A DNA stretch of 64,000 nucleotides, from contig NZ_JYJF01000008.1 of the NCBI RefSeq assembly GCF_000955975.1, forward strand, positions 44,285 through 108,284. The letters are read 5' to 3'. This DNA is from Saccharothrix sp. ST-888 (GTDB lineage Bacteria; Actinomycetota; Actinomycetes; Streptomycetales; Streptomycetaceae). Shown piece after piece: positions 9,646-18,405 of the stretch. The stretch's first letter is position 1, and each line of letters opens with the position of its first letter. The notes under the pieces are model-generated. The model was given only the letters and a program-made list of their open reading frames with translations. It had not been told where the DNA came from and did not search any database. A program made the translations under genes and the position numbers.

Positions 9646-11946
9646 TTGGCGACTGTATGGGCCTTCCCCGGTCAGGGGTCCCAGCGCAAGGGGATGGGCG
9701 CCGGTCTGTTCGAGGAGTTCCCCGAGCTCTGTGCGGAGGCGGACGAGATCATCGGCCGCCCGGTGCGGGAGCTCTGCCTCGGAGCCGACCGCCGGCTGTT
9801 GCACCAGACCCGCTACCTCCAGCCCGCCCTGTTCACGGTCAGCGCCCTGATGTACCTGCGGCGGGCCCGGGAGGACGGCCCGCCGGAGTTCCTGATCGGG
9901 CACAGCCTCGGTGAGTACGCCGCCCTGTTCGCCGCCGGCAGCCTCGGGTTCGCGGACGGGCTGCGCCTGGTCCGGGCGCGCGGCGAGATCATGGGCCGGG
10001 CGACCGGGGGCGGGATGCTGGCCGTCGTCGGCCTGGAGTCGGACCGGCTCCGCGCGGCCCTGGACGGTCCCGGCGCCGCGATGGTGGCGGCCGGGGTCGA
10101 GATCGCCAACCACAACTCGCCCGACCAGACCGTGCTCTCCGGCCCCGAGGACGCCGTCCGCGACCTGGCGGACGTGCTGCGGGCGGCGGGCGCGGCCAAG
10201 TGCGTGCTGCTGAACGTCGGCGTCGCCGCGCACTCGCGCCACATGGCGGGCGCGGCCGGGGAGTTCGGCGTACTGCTGCGGCGGGTGGACTTCGCCGAGC
10301 CCCGGGTTCCGGTGGTCTCGAACGTCACGGCCCGGCCCCACCGGCCCGGCGAGATCGGCGAGTTGCTGCACCGGCACCTGCTCCGGCCGGTCCGCTGGTG
10401 GGACAGCCTGCGGTACCTGCGCGAACAGGGTGTCGACGCGCTGGTCGAGCTGGGCCCGGGGAGCGTCCTCGGCAAGCTGTGGGCGGTGGCCGAGCAGCGC
10501 CTCCCGAAGGGTGCGCCCGAGCACCGTCTCTCTGCAGGCGCCCCCGAGCACCGTCTTCGCAAGGGCGGCCCCGAGCCGCGTCCCCGGCCCGTGCCGACGA
10601 TCACGCCGGAGCGCCTGGGCGCCGCGAGCTTCCGTGCCCGGTACGGGCTTCGGCGGGCCTACCTGGTCGGTTCCGCCGGTACGGGAGTGGGCTCCGCCGG
10701 GCTGGTGGAAGCGCTCGGCCGGGCCGGGCTGATGGGGTTCCACGACATCCGGCCCGGCACGGCCGGCTCGGGCGCCCCCGTCGGCGGCACGGTGCCCGGC
10801 GGTGCGGTGGCCGGTGGTGCGCTGCTGGGCGGTGTGCCGCTGGGGCGCTCCGGGGCGGAGGCCGCCACGGTGGACGCTCTGCTCGGGCAGGGGGTGGACC
10901 GGGTGGAGTCGGACCATCCGCTCGGGCCGAGCCGTGAGCTGGTGCGCTTCCGCTGCTCGGGCGCGCACCTCGACGCGTCCGGCCGCCCGACCGCGGTCCG
11001 GCACGTCCTCGCCCGGGTGCACGGCCCCGACCACGCGGCGGCCTTCCTGTCGCCGCCCGCCGACGCGGTGCTCGACGCACTGGTGCGCGACGGGGACCTG
11101 ACCGACGAGGAGGCCGCCGCCGGCCGCCGGCTGCCGGTCGCCTGCGACGTCTGGACCGACGCGGGCTCCGGCTGGCGCACACACACCGCCGACACCGGCC
11201 AACTGCTGTGCTCGGTCAGGAGGGTGGCCGAACAGGCGGCTGTTGCCCACGGCTATCGGGAACCGCTGCACGTCGGCGTCGGATCAGGTGTCGGCGGCCC
11301 GGAGTCGGCGGCCGCAGCCTTCGCCCTCGGTGCCGACTTCGTCGTCACCACCGGGATCAACCTGTGCGCCGAGGAGTCGCCCGTACCCGCCGCCGTGCGG
11401 GAACTGCTGGCGGCCGTAGGGCCGGCGGACACCGGGTGGGCGCCCGCCGCCGACCACTTCGAACTCGGCGCCCGTGTCCGGGTGGTGCGCCGCGGCACAC
11501 TCTTCCCCGCCCGGGCCAACCGGCTGCTGCGGCTGTACCGCACGCACCGGGCGTACGGCGACATCGACTCCCGGACCAGGCGGCACATCGAGAGTGCCGT
11601 ACTCGGCCGTCCCTTCGAGGAGCTGTGCGAGGGGTTGTGCGCGGAGCTGCGGGCGGCCGGGCGGCCGGTGCCCGACGGGCCGCGGCGGCGGATGGCGCTG
11701 GCCTTCCGCTGGTACCTGGAGGAGTCGGCGCGCTGGGCGATCCGTGCCGAACCCGGCCGGTCGGCCGACTACCAGCTGCGCTGCGGGCCGGAGTTGGCGG
11801 AGTTCAACCGGGCGGCGTCCGCGCCCGGGGCCTCCGGCTCCGCGCCGTCCGGCGGACCGGACCGCAGCGTGGCCGGGATCGCCGACTGGATCATGTCCGG
11901 GGCCGCCGAGCTGCTGGCCCGGGGCCTGCACGGTGCTCAGTTGTGA
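9646..11946 (+). CDS. trans-AT acyltransferase fused to degenerate ER (AT-ER 1)
   Basis: The N-terminal acyltransferase (about 1-285) should load malonyl units onto the AT-less modules. It has GQGSQRKGMG, the nucleophile Ser87 in GHSLGEY and His196 in AAHSRHM. The C-terminal half (about 325-760) is recognisably a PfaD-type FMN enoylreductase, but key motifs are lost. The GAGGL motif is absent, a glycine-rich filler replaces the middle, and the ADSGGHTD motif of AT-ER 2 reads TDAGSGWRTHT. The ER is therefore probably inactive or structural. The best start is TTG at 9646, 8 nt after GAGGAG; the GTG at 9637 overlaps that site. The AT-ER linker holds an imperfect repeat around PEHRL. The TGA stop lies inside operator A. 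The architecture matches the AT-ER of leinamycin (LnmG). Confidence 0.88.
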   Translation: MATVWAFPGQGSQRKGMGAGLFEEFPELCAEADEIIGRPVRELCLGADRRLLHQTRYLQPALFTVSALMYLRRAREDGPPEFLIGHSLGEYAALFAAGSLGFADGLRLVRARGEIMGRATGGGMLAVVGLESDRLRAALDGPGAAMVAAGVEIANHNSPDQTVLSGPEDAVRDLADVLRAAGAAKCVLLNVGVAAHSRHMAGAAGEFGVLLRRVDFAEPRVPVVSNVTARPHRPGEIGELLHRHLLRPVRWWDSLRYLREQGVDALVELGPGSVLGKLWAVAEQRLPKGAPEHRLSAGAPEHRLRKGGPEPRPRPVPTITPERLGAASFRARYGLRRAYLVGSAGTGVGSAGLVEALGRAGLMGFHDIRPGTAGSGAPVGGTVPGGAVAGGALLGGVPLGRSGAEAATVDALLGQGVDRVESDHPLGPSRELVRFRCSGAHLDASGRPTAVRHVLARVHGPDHAAAFLSPPADAVLDALVRDGDLTDEEAAAGRRLPVACDVWTDAGSGWRTHTADTGQLLCSVRRVAEQAAVAHGYREPLHVGVGSGVGGPESAAAAFALGADFVVTTGINLCAEESPVPAAVRELLAAVGPADTGWAPAADHFELGARVRVVRRGTLFPARANRLLRLYRTHRAYGDIDSRTRRHIESAVLGRPFEELCEGLCAELRAAGRPVPDGPRRRMALAFRWYLEESARWAIRAEPGRSADYQLRCGPELAEFNRAASAPGASGSAPSGGPDRSVAGIADWIMSGAAELLARGLHGAQL

Positions 11947-11976
11947 GCAGACCGGCCACGGGGCCCGGACTAGCGT
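11934..11976 (+). promoter_or_regulatory. Crp-type operator and -10 box (site A), PKS protein 2
   Basis: A perfect palindrome TGCTCA-GTTG-TGAGCA (11934-11949) is followed after 21 nt by TAGCGT (11971-11976). With a start near 11983 the palindrome centre is at -41.5, class II Crp geometry. The right half-site contains the TGA stop codon of AT-ER 1. The promoter would drive PKS protein 2 (ATG 12070) and the coupled exporter. Confidence 0.8.
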
Positions 11977-12069
11977 CGCGCGCAGCGGCGGCCTGCGTCC
12001 TTGGACCACGGAGGACCCGTCGTCGCGAGCTTTCGAGACGACCGTCCGACACATCCGGGGTGGGCCGCC

Positions 12070-15000
12070 ATGGACCTGAACGCGCGTACGACGGGAGCGG
12101 AGCCGACCGGGCCAGGGGAGGTGGTGCCCGCACCCTTCGACCCGCCCGCACCGTTCGACCCGCCGGTGGTGCTCGTCTCGGCGGCGGGCCGTGACACGCT
12201 GCTGCGGTACGCGGAACGGCTCCGCGACCAGCTGGCCCGCCGCGCCGGATCGGCGCCGGCGGACCTCCTCCCCCGGATCGCCTGGACCACCCAGACCGGC
12301 CGGGTGGCGATGGCGCACCGGCTCGCCCTGAGCTGTGCGAGCGTCGGCGGGCTGGTCGACGCCCTCGACGCCTTCCTGGCCGGCCGGCCGCACCCCGGTC
12401 TGCGCAGCGGCGTCGCGGAACCCGGCCTGCCCGGCGACCCCGCCGACCCCGCCCGGCCCGGTGGCGGACAGGCGCCGCCGCGCACTGCGGCCGAGGCGGT
12501 GGACCGCTGGCTGGGCGGCGCCGATCTGCCCTGGCACACCTACTGGGCGACGCCCCCGGGGCGGGTCGAGCTCCCCGGTTACCCGTTCGCCCGCCCGGGG
12601 GTGGCGCCCGGCGTCGACGGGCCTGCCGTCGAGGAGGCCGTGGTGGAGGAGGCCGTGGTCGGGGAACTCGTCGAGCTGCTGCGCCGGGCCTACGCGGAGG
12701 TGTCCGGCCTGCCGGTGGCCGAGGTCGGTGCCAGGGTGCCCTTCGACCACTACGGGCTGACGTCGTTGCAGGTCAACCGGCTCAACGCGGTCCTGGAACA
12801 GGAGCTCGGCGAGCCCTCGCGGACCCTCTTCTTCGAGCACCGCGACCTCGCCGGGGTCGCCGGTGAGCTCGCCCGCAGACGCCGTCGTCCCGCCGCCCCG
12901 ACGCCACCCACTGCCCCGACGACACCCGCCGTTCCGGCAGCGCCGGTCGGTGCCGACGACCGGGCGATCGCCGTCATCGGCCTTGCCGGACGCTACCCGC
13001 AGGCCCGTGACCTGGAACAGTTCTGGGTCAACCTCTCGCAGGGCCGCGACTGCGTCACCCAGCTGCCGCCGCACCGGCACCGTCCCGGCTGGCCGGTCGA
13101 CCGGATGTGGGGCGGCTTCCTCGACGACGTCGAGCACTTCGACCCGCTGCTGTTCGGCATCACCCCGCGGGACGCGGCTCTGATGGACCCGCAGGAGCGG
13201 ATCTTCCTGGAGACCGTGTGGGAGCTGCTGGAGGACGCCGGCTACACCCGCGAACGGCTGCGCGAGCAGCACCGCTCGCGGGTCTCGGTGTACGCCGGGT
13301 CGATGTACGCCGACTACACCTTCTTCGGCGTGGAGGAGTCGCTGCGCGGCCGCCCCGGGTACTCGGGCGGGGCGCTCGGCAACATCGCCAACCGGGTCTC
13401 GTACCTGCTGGACCTCAACGGCGCCAGCCTCACCGTCGACACCATGTGCTCCTCCTCGCTGACCGCGCTGCACCTGGCGGTGAAGGAACTCCGCAGCGGG
13501 GACTGCGAGTTGGCCATCGCCGGTGGGATCAACCTCTCGCTGCACCCGAACAAGTTCATCCAGCAGCGCGAGATGCAGCTGACCTCCTCCAGCCTGCGCT
13601 GCCGCAGTTTCGGGCTGGGCGGCGACGGCTTCGTCCCGTCCGAGGGCGTCGGCGTGGTGCTGCTGAAGCCGCTGGCCCGGGCACTGGCGGACGGCGACCG
13701 GGTGCACGCCGTGGTGCGCGGTACCGGCGTGGTGCACGCCGGCCGGACGAACGGGTACATCGTGCCGAGTCCGGTCGCCCAGGCCGAGGTGGTGCGCCGG
13801 GCCCTCGACGACGCGGGGGTCGAGCCGTCCTCGATCGGGTACCTGGAGGCACACGGCGCGGGCACCGCGCTCGGCGACCCGGTGGAGATCAACGGGCTGC
13901 AGCGGGTGTTCGGGTCGCCGGACCGGCCCGTCGGCTCCCTGCCGATCGGTTCGGTGAAGTCGGTCGTCGGTCATGTCGAGGCGGCCGCCGGTATCGCCGG
14001 GCTGACCAAGGTGGTGCTCCAGCTGAAGCACCACCGGTTCGCTCCCTCGCTGCACGCGGAGGAGCTCAACCCGAACGTCGCCTGGGACGAGGTGCCGTTC
14101 CGGGTCCAGCGCGAGGCCGCCGAATGGCCCGCGCCCGAACCGTCCGCCGATGGCCGACGGGCACCCCGCCGGGCCGGGATCAGCTCCTTCGGCGCCGGCG
14201 GGACGATCACCCATGTGGTGCTGGAGGAGGCGCCCGAGCCGCCGCAGCCGTCGGTGCAACGACCCGGCCGCCCCGAGCTGGTGGTGCTCTCCGGCCATGA
14301 CGGCCGTGCACTGCGCGAGCTGGCCGGACGCCTGGTGGACCGGTTGCGTCCGGTCCCCGGGGCAGCGGCGGACCGGTCCGCGCAGCCCGCCGCCGACACC
14401 GGCCCCGACACTGGCGGCCTGCTGGCCGAACTCGCCCGGATCGCCGCCGACGGCACCGGCTCCGCAGCGACGGCCGGGGAGCTCGCCGCCCGGCTGGTGC
14501 GGACGTTCGGCGGTACCCCGGCAGCGCCCCCGGCCGGGCCGGCGCTCCGCGACCTCGCCTACAGTCTCGCGGTCGGCCGGGAGCCGCTGCGTGAACGCGC
14601 CGCGATGGTCGTCCGCGACCACGCCGAACTCCTCGCGCAGCTCGACGCGTTGGCCGAAGGGCGGACGGGCGCGGCGGTGCTCGGCCGGGTGCCGGCGGGT
14701 GCGCGCGCCGAGGCTGCCGAGCCACAGGACGCCGCCCGGGAAGACCAGGCCGACCTCGCCGCGCTGGCCCGGCACTGGGTCGAGGGCGGTCGGATCGACT
14801 GGCAGCGGCTGTACCGGGACGATATGGACGGGCTGCCCCGGATCGTCTCGCTGCCGACCTACCCCTTCGCGCGGATGCGCTGCTGGGTGCCGGAGACGGC
14901 GGGACCGGTGCCAACCGCCTTCTCCGGGGCGGCAGTTGCGCCGCAGCCGACGGTCTCCGCGCCCGAGTCGGAGCGAGAGTCGGTGCCGGTGGTGACCGCA

Positions 15001-18000
15001 GGGCCGGAGACCCCGCTGCTCCGCCGTACCTGGGTAGAGGCGCCGTCTGCGCCTGCCGGCGTCCCCGCGACCGTCAGCGGGGGACCGGCCGGTGGAGTGG
15101 TGCTCTGCCTGTGCCACGAGGCCGGGGAACCGCTCGCCAGGGCGCTGGCCGAGTCCGGGCCGCACCGCGTCCTGGTGGTCCGGGCCGGCGCGGACCGGGG
15201 CGACGGGGTGCCGGGCTACCGGGACGGTGCGGAGGCGGCCGCCGTCGCCCGCCGTCTGCTGGAGCAGCACCCCGATCTGTGCGGCTGGATCGACCTGACC
15301 GCGCTCCGGCCGCCGGCGGGGGGCACCCCGGACCGGACGGCCGGGCTGCGCGTCGTGCAGACCCTGCTGGCGGGCCGCCCGACGGCAGCCTGGCGCGGGC
15401 TTCAGGTCGTCCGGGGCCTACAGGCGCTGCCGGAGCCCGACCCGGTGCCCGCCGACCTCTCGGGAGCCAGGACGGCGGGCTTCCTGCGGGTGCTCGGCGC
15501 CGAGTACCCGCGGCTCGACGCGACCGTGCTCGACACCGACCTGACGGACGGGCGGGAGCGCGAACTGGCCGCCGCGGTCTGGGCCGAGTGGCAGCGCCCG
15601 GAGCCGCAGGCGGAGGTCGTCCACCGGGCCGGCCGGCGCCTGCTGCCGGTCCTGGCGGAGCTGGCGGCACCGCACCGGCCGCTGCGGCTGCGCCCGGACG
15701 CCGCGTACGTGGTCACCGGGGGCACCCGGGGGATCGGCGCCAGGGTGGCCCGCCACCTGGCGGACCGCGGCGCCCGGCGGATCGCGATCACCGGTCTGCG
15801 GCCGCTGCCCGACCGGGCCCGCTGGCAGGACGGCACGGTCCTCGAACCGGTGGCCGCCGAGGCCGTCCGCGCCGTCCTGGAGCTGGAGCGCGCGGGCGTC
15901 GAAGTCGACTGGCACACCGGCCCGCTGACCGACCGTCCGGCGGTCAGCGCGTTCCTCGACCGGGTACGGGCACGGTTCGGGCCGATCGCCGGGGTGGTGC
16001 ACTGCGCCGGGGCGGTCGGTGCCGGAAACCCCGCCTTCGCCTACAAGTCGCCCGCCGACATCGCGGCCACCTTCGAGCCGAAGGCGGACGGGGCGCAGGT
16101 GCTGGCCGGGCTCTGCGACCGGGACCGGCCGGACTTCTTCGTGCTCTTCTCCTCGGTCTGCGCCGCCGTGCCGCAGCTGGCCACCGGGGTCACCGACTAC
16201 GCCGCCGCCAACGCCTGCCTCGACTTCGTGGCGGCCGAGCGGCTGAAGTCCGGCCAGGGCTGGTACCGCTCGGTGAACTGGCCGATGTGGCGGGAGAGCG
16301 GCTCGGGCAAGGGCGGCCGCAACGTCTGCGAACCGGCCGGCCTCGCCGCCCTCGGCGACGACGAGGCGCTGCGCATCCTGGAGCGCGTCATCGCCCTGCC
16401 GTCCGGCGGCACCGTCCTGCCCGCGCCCCCGCTGGCGGGCCCGGTCGACCCTGCCGTGCTGCCGCTCGCCAAGCTGCCCGGCAGGGCGCAGCCGGCGCCG
16501 GCCCTCGCGGTACCGGAAGCACCGGAAGCACCGGAAGCACCGGAAGCACCGGAGGCACCGGAGGCACCGGGGGAGCCGAGTGCGGCGTGGTTGGCCGGGG
16601 TGTTCTCGGGGGTGTTGGGGATTCCGGTGGGGGAGCTCGATGCGGGGGTGGAGTTCGGGGATCTGGGTGTGGAGTCGGTGATGCTGGGTGAGTTGTTGCT
16701 GCGGGTGGAGGAGGGGGTGGGCCGGCGGTTGCCGCCGTCACTGTTGTTGGACTTCCCGACCTTGGACGAGCTGGCCGCGGAGCTGGCCGCCCAGGGCCAC
16801 CGCGTGCCGCAGGCCCCTGCCCCTGTCCCCGCCACCGGCTCCGGCCCGGCACCCGCCCCGGACCCCGTCGCGGCTCCGCTCGCCGCTCCCGCTCCCACCC
16901 CTGCTCCCGGCTCGCCTCCGGGCTCGGCCGACACCCGGATCGCGATCATCGGCATGGCCTGCCGCTTCCCCGGCGCGCCGGACCTGGCCGCGTACTGGGA
17001 TCTGCTCACCGCCGGCCGGTGCGCCGTGGGCGAGGTGCCCGTCGCCCGCTGGGACCCCGCAGAGTGGTACCGGCCGGTGCACGAGCTCGGCCGGACGGTC
17101 AGCAAGTGGGGCGGATTCCTGGACGGCGTCGAGGAGTTCGACCCGGAACCGTTCGGTCTGGGTGACGAGGAGGCCACCCACCTCGATCCCGCGATCCGGC
17201 TGTTCCTGGAGACGACCGCGGGCTGCCTCGCGGATGCGGGGTACGGACCGAAGGGCCTCCGGGGCCGCGACGTGGCGGTGTTCGTAGGCGGCCGGATCTC
17301 CTCCTACGGCCGCCGGGCCGACTGGCGGGCCGGTGTGCTGCAGTCCGACCAGAACTTCATCGCGGCCCAGGTCGCCCACCGCTTCGACTTCCGTGGGCCC
17401 AACCTCCTGGTGGACAGCGCCTGTTCGTCCTCGCTGGTGGCTGTCCAGCTGGCCTGCCGCAGTCTGCTGGCCGGGGACGCCGAGGTCGCGCTGGCCGGCG
17501 GCGTCGAGGTGCTGCTGGACGAGCAGCCGTACCTGGAGTTCAGCGCGGCGCGCGCGGTGTCGCCCACCGGCCGGTGCTGGACCTTCGACGAGCGGGCCGA
17601 CGGCTTCGTCCCCGGCGAGGGGGTCGGCGCGGTGCTGCTGAAGCCGCTCGCCGCCGCGCTCGCCGACGGTGACCGGGTGCACGCGGTGATCGAGGGCGTC
17701 GCGGTCAACAACGACGGCCACACCATGGGACTGACGACGCCGAGCCCGCAGGCGCAGGCCGCGGTCGTCCGGCGGGCGCTCGCCGCCGCTGGCCGCAGCG
17801 CCGGTGAGGTCGGGCTGGTGGAGGCACACGGCACCGGCACCATGATCGGCGATCCGATGGAGCTGCAGGCGCTCACCGAGGTGTTCCGGGAGAGCACCGA
17901 CCAGGTCGGCGGCTGCGCGATCGGCAGCGTCAAGTCGAACCTGGGGCATCTGCTCAGTGCGGCCGGGATGGCGGGTCTGATCAAGGTCGCGCTCTGCCTG

Positions 18001-18405
18001 GAGCACGGCGTGGTGCCGCCCACGCTCTTCTGCGAACGGCCCAATCCGCGTTTCGAGTTCGGAAGTTCGCCGTTCCGCCCGGCGGCCGGGGCCGCCGCGT
18101 GGCCCGCGGACGGACGGCGGCGGGTGGCCGGGCTGAGCTCGTTCGGACTCGGCGGCACCAACGCCCACCTGATCGCCACCGACCTGGACACCCGGCTGCG
18201 CCCGCCCGGAGTACCGGTGCGCGAGTCGCTGCCCGCCCCGGTGTTCCGCCGCCGCCGGCTCTGGTTGGAGCGAGGCCCGGCGCAATCGGGTGATTCTGCT
18301 GTACGGTCAAGTGCCTTTCAAGAAACCGACGTTCAAGTCTCCTCGATCCTCGAACTGGACTTTGTCCCGGGCCTGCCCCTGGCGACACCGGAAGGACCGC
18401 GATGA
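12070..18405 (+). CDS. trans-AT PKS protein 2: linker-ACP-KS-KR-ACP-KS
   Basis: This is a 2,111-residue AT-less PKS. It opens with a post-KS flanking linker (about 1-180, ending PGYPFARPG), which completes the module whose KS0 ends the previous PKS protein. Then come an ACP (GLTSL, Ser232), a KS (298-700; Cys460, HGAGT), a KR (about 1211-1410; TGGTRGIG, catalytic Tyr1377) and an ACP (GVESV, Ser1536). A second KS (1623-2040; Cys1785, HGTGT, GHLLSAAG) ends the set, and its DH and ACP are on the next PKS protein. The ATG at 12070 is preferred over upstream TTG codons; no strong ribosome binding site is visible. The second ACP uses TTG leucine codons unlike its surroundings and follows a PEA repeat. 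The last 45 residues after the KS are unusually low in GC and may form a docking tail. The stop overlaps the exporter start (ATGA). Confidence 0.9.
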   Translation: MDLNARTTGAEPTGPGEVVPAPFDPPAPFDPPVVLVSAAGRDTLLRYAERLRDQLARRAGSAPADLLPRIAWTTQTGRVAMAHRLALSCASVGGLVDALDAFLAGRPHPGLRSGVAEPGLPGDPADPARPGGGQAPPRTAAEAVDRWLGGADLPWHTYWATPPGRVELPGYPFARPGVAPGVDGPAVEEAVVEEAVVGELVELLRRAYAEVSGLPVAEVGARVPFDHYGLTSLQVNRLNAVLEQELGEPSRTLFFEHRDLAGVAGELARRRRRPAAPTPPTAPTTPAVPAAPVGADDRAIAVIGLAGRYPQARDLEQFWVNLSQGRDCVTQLPPHRHRPGWPVDRMWGGFLDDVEHFDPLLFGITPRDAALMDPQERIFLETVWELLEDAGYTRERLREQHRSRVSVYAGSMYADYTFFGVEESLRGRPGYSGGALGNIANRVSYLLDLNGASLTVDTMCSSSLTALHLAVKELRSGDCELAIAGGINLSLHPNKFIQQREMQLTSSSLRCRSFGLGGDGFVPSEGVGVVLLKPLARALADGDRVHAVVRGTGVVHAGRTNGYIVPSPVAQAEVVRRALDDAGVEPSSIGYLEAHGAGTALGDPVEINGLQRVFGSPDRPVGSLPIGSVKSVVGHVEAAAGIAGLTKVVLQLKHHRFAPSLHAEELNPNVAWDEVPFRVQREAAEWPAPEPSADGRRAPRRAGISSFGAGGTITHVVLEEAPEPPQPSVQRPGRPELVVLSGHDGRALRELAGRLVDRLRPVPGAAADRSAQPAADTGPDTGGLLAELARIAADGTGSAATAGELAARLVRTFGGTPAAPPAGPALRDLAYSLAVGREPLRERAAMVVRDHAELLAQLDALAEGRTGAAVLGRVPAGARAEAAEPQDAAREDQADLAALARHWVEGGRIDWQRLYRDDMDGLPRIVSLPTYPFARMRCWVPETAGPVPTAFSGAAVAPQPTVSAPESERESVPVVTAGPETPLLRRTWVEAPSAPAGVPATVSGGPAGGVVLCLCHEAGEPLARALAESGPHRVLVVRAGADRGDGVPGYRDGAEAAAVARRLLEQHPDLCGWIDLTALRPPAGGTPDRTAGLRVVQTLLAGRPTAAWRGLQVVRGLQALPEPDPVPADLSGARTAGFLRVLGAEYPRLDATVLDTDLTDGRERELAAAVWAEWQRPEPQAEVVHRAGRRLLPVLAELAAPHRPLRLRPDAAYVVTGGTRGIGARVARHLADRGARRIAITGLRPLPDRARWQDGTVLEPVAAEAVRAVLELERAGVEVDWHTGPLTDRPAVSAFLDRVRARFGPIAGVVHCAGAVGAGNPAFAYKSPADIAATFEPKADGAQVLAGLCDRDRPDFFVLFSSVCAAVPQLATGVTDYAAANACLDFVAAERLKSGQGWYRSVNWPMWRESGSGKGGRNVCEPAGLAALGDDEALRILERVIALPSGGTVLPAPPLAGPVDPAVLPLAKLPGRAQPAPALAVPEAPEAPEAPEAPEAPEAPGEPSAAWLAGVFSGVLGIPVGELDAGVEFGDLGVESVMLGELLLRVEEGVGRRLPPSLLLDFPTLDELAAELAAQGHRVPQAPAPVPATGSGPAPAPDPVAAPLAAPAPTPAPGSPPGSADTRIAIIGMACRFPGAPDLAAYWDLLTAGRCAVGEVPVARWDPAEWYRPVHELGRTVSKWGGFLDGVEEFDPEPFGLGDEEATHLDPAIRLFLETTAGCLADAGYGPKGLRGRDVAVFVGGRISSYGRRADWRAGVLQSDQNFIAAQVAHRFDFRGPNLLVDSACSSSLVAVQLACRSLLAGDAEVALAGGVEVLLDEQPYLEFSAARAVSPTGRCWTFDERADGFVPGEGVGAVLLKPLAAALADGDRVHAVIEGVAVNNDGHTMGLTTPSPQAQAAVVRRALAAAGRSAGEVGLVEAHGTGTMIGDPMELQALTEVFRESTDQVGGCAIGSVKSNLGHLLSAAGMAGLIKVALCLEHGVVPPTLFCERPNPRFEFGSSPFRPAAGAAAWPADGRRRVAGLSSFGLGGTNAHLIATDLDTRLRPPGVPVRESLPAPVFRRRRLWLERGPAQSGDSAVRSSAFQETDVQVSSILELDFVPGLPLATPEGPR
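16513..16566 (+). repeat. Six-copy 9-nt repeat coding an Ala-Pro-Glu linker
   Basis: Four copies of CCGGAAGCA and two of CCGGAGGCA encode a Pro-Glu-Ala linker between the KR and second ACP of PKS protein 2. It is a flexible interdomain linker, probably expanded by slippage. It directly precedes the ACP with atypical codon use. Confidence 0.9.

Noticed and set aside
11284..15270. Very long open frames antisense to the AT-ER and PKS genes
   Set aside because: They mirror the codon bias of the plus-strand genes, cross gene boundaries and show only Arg/Pro/Gly-rich sequence without domains.
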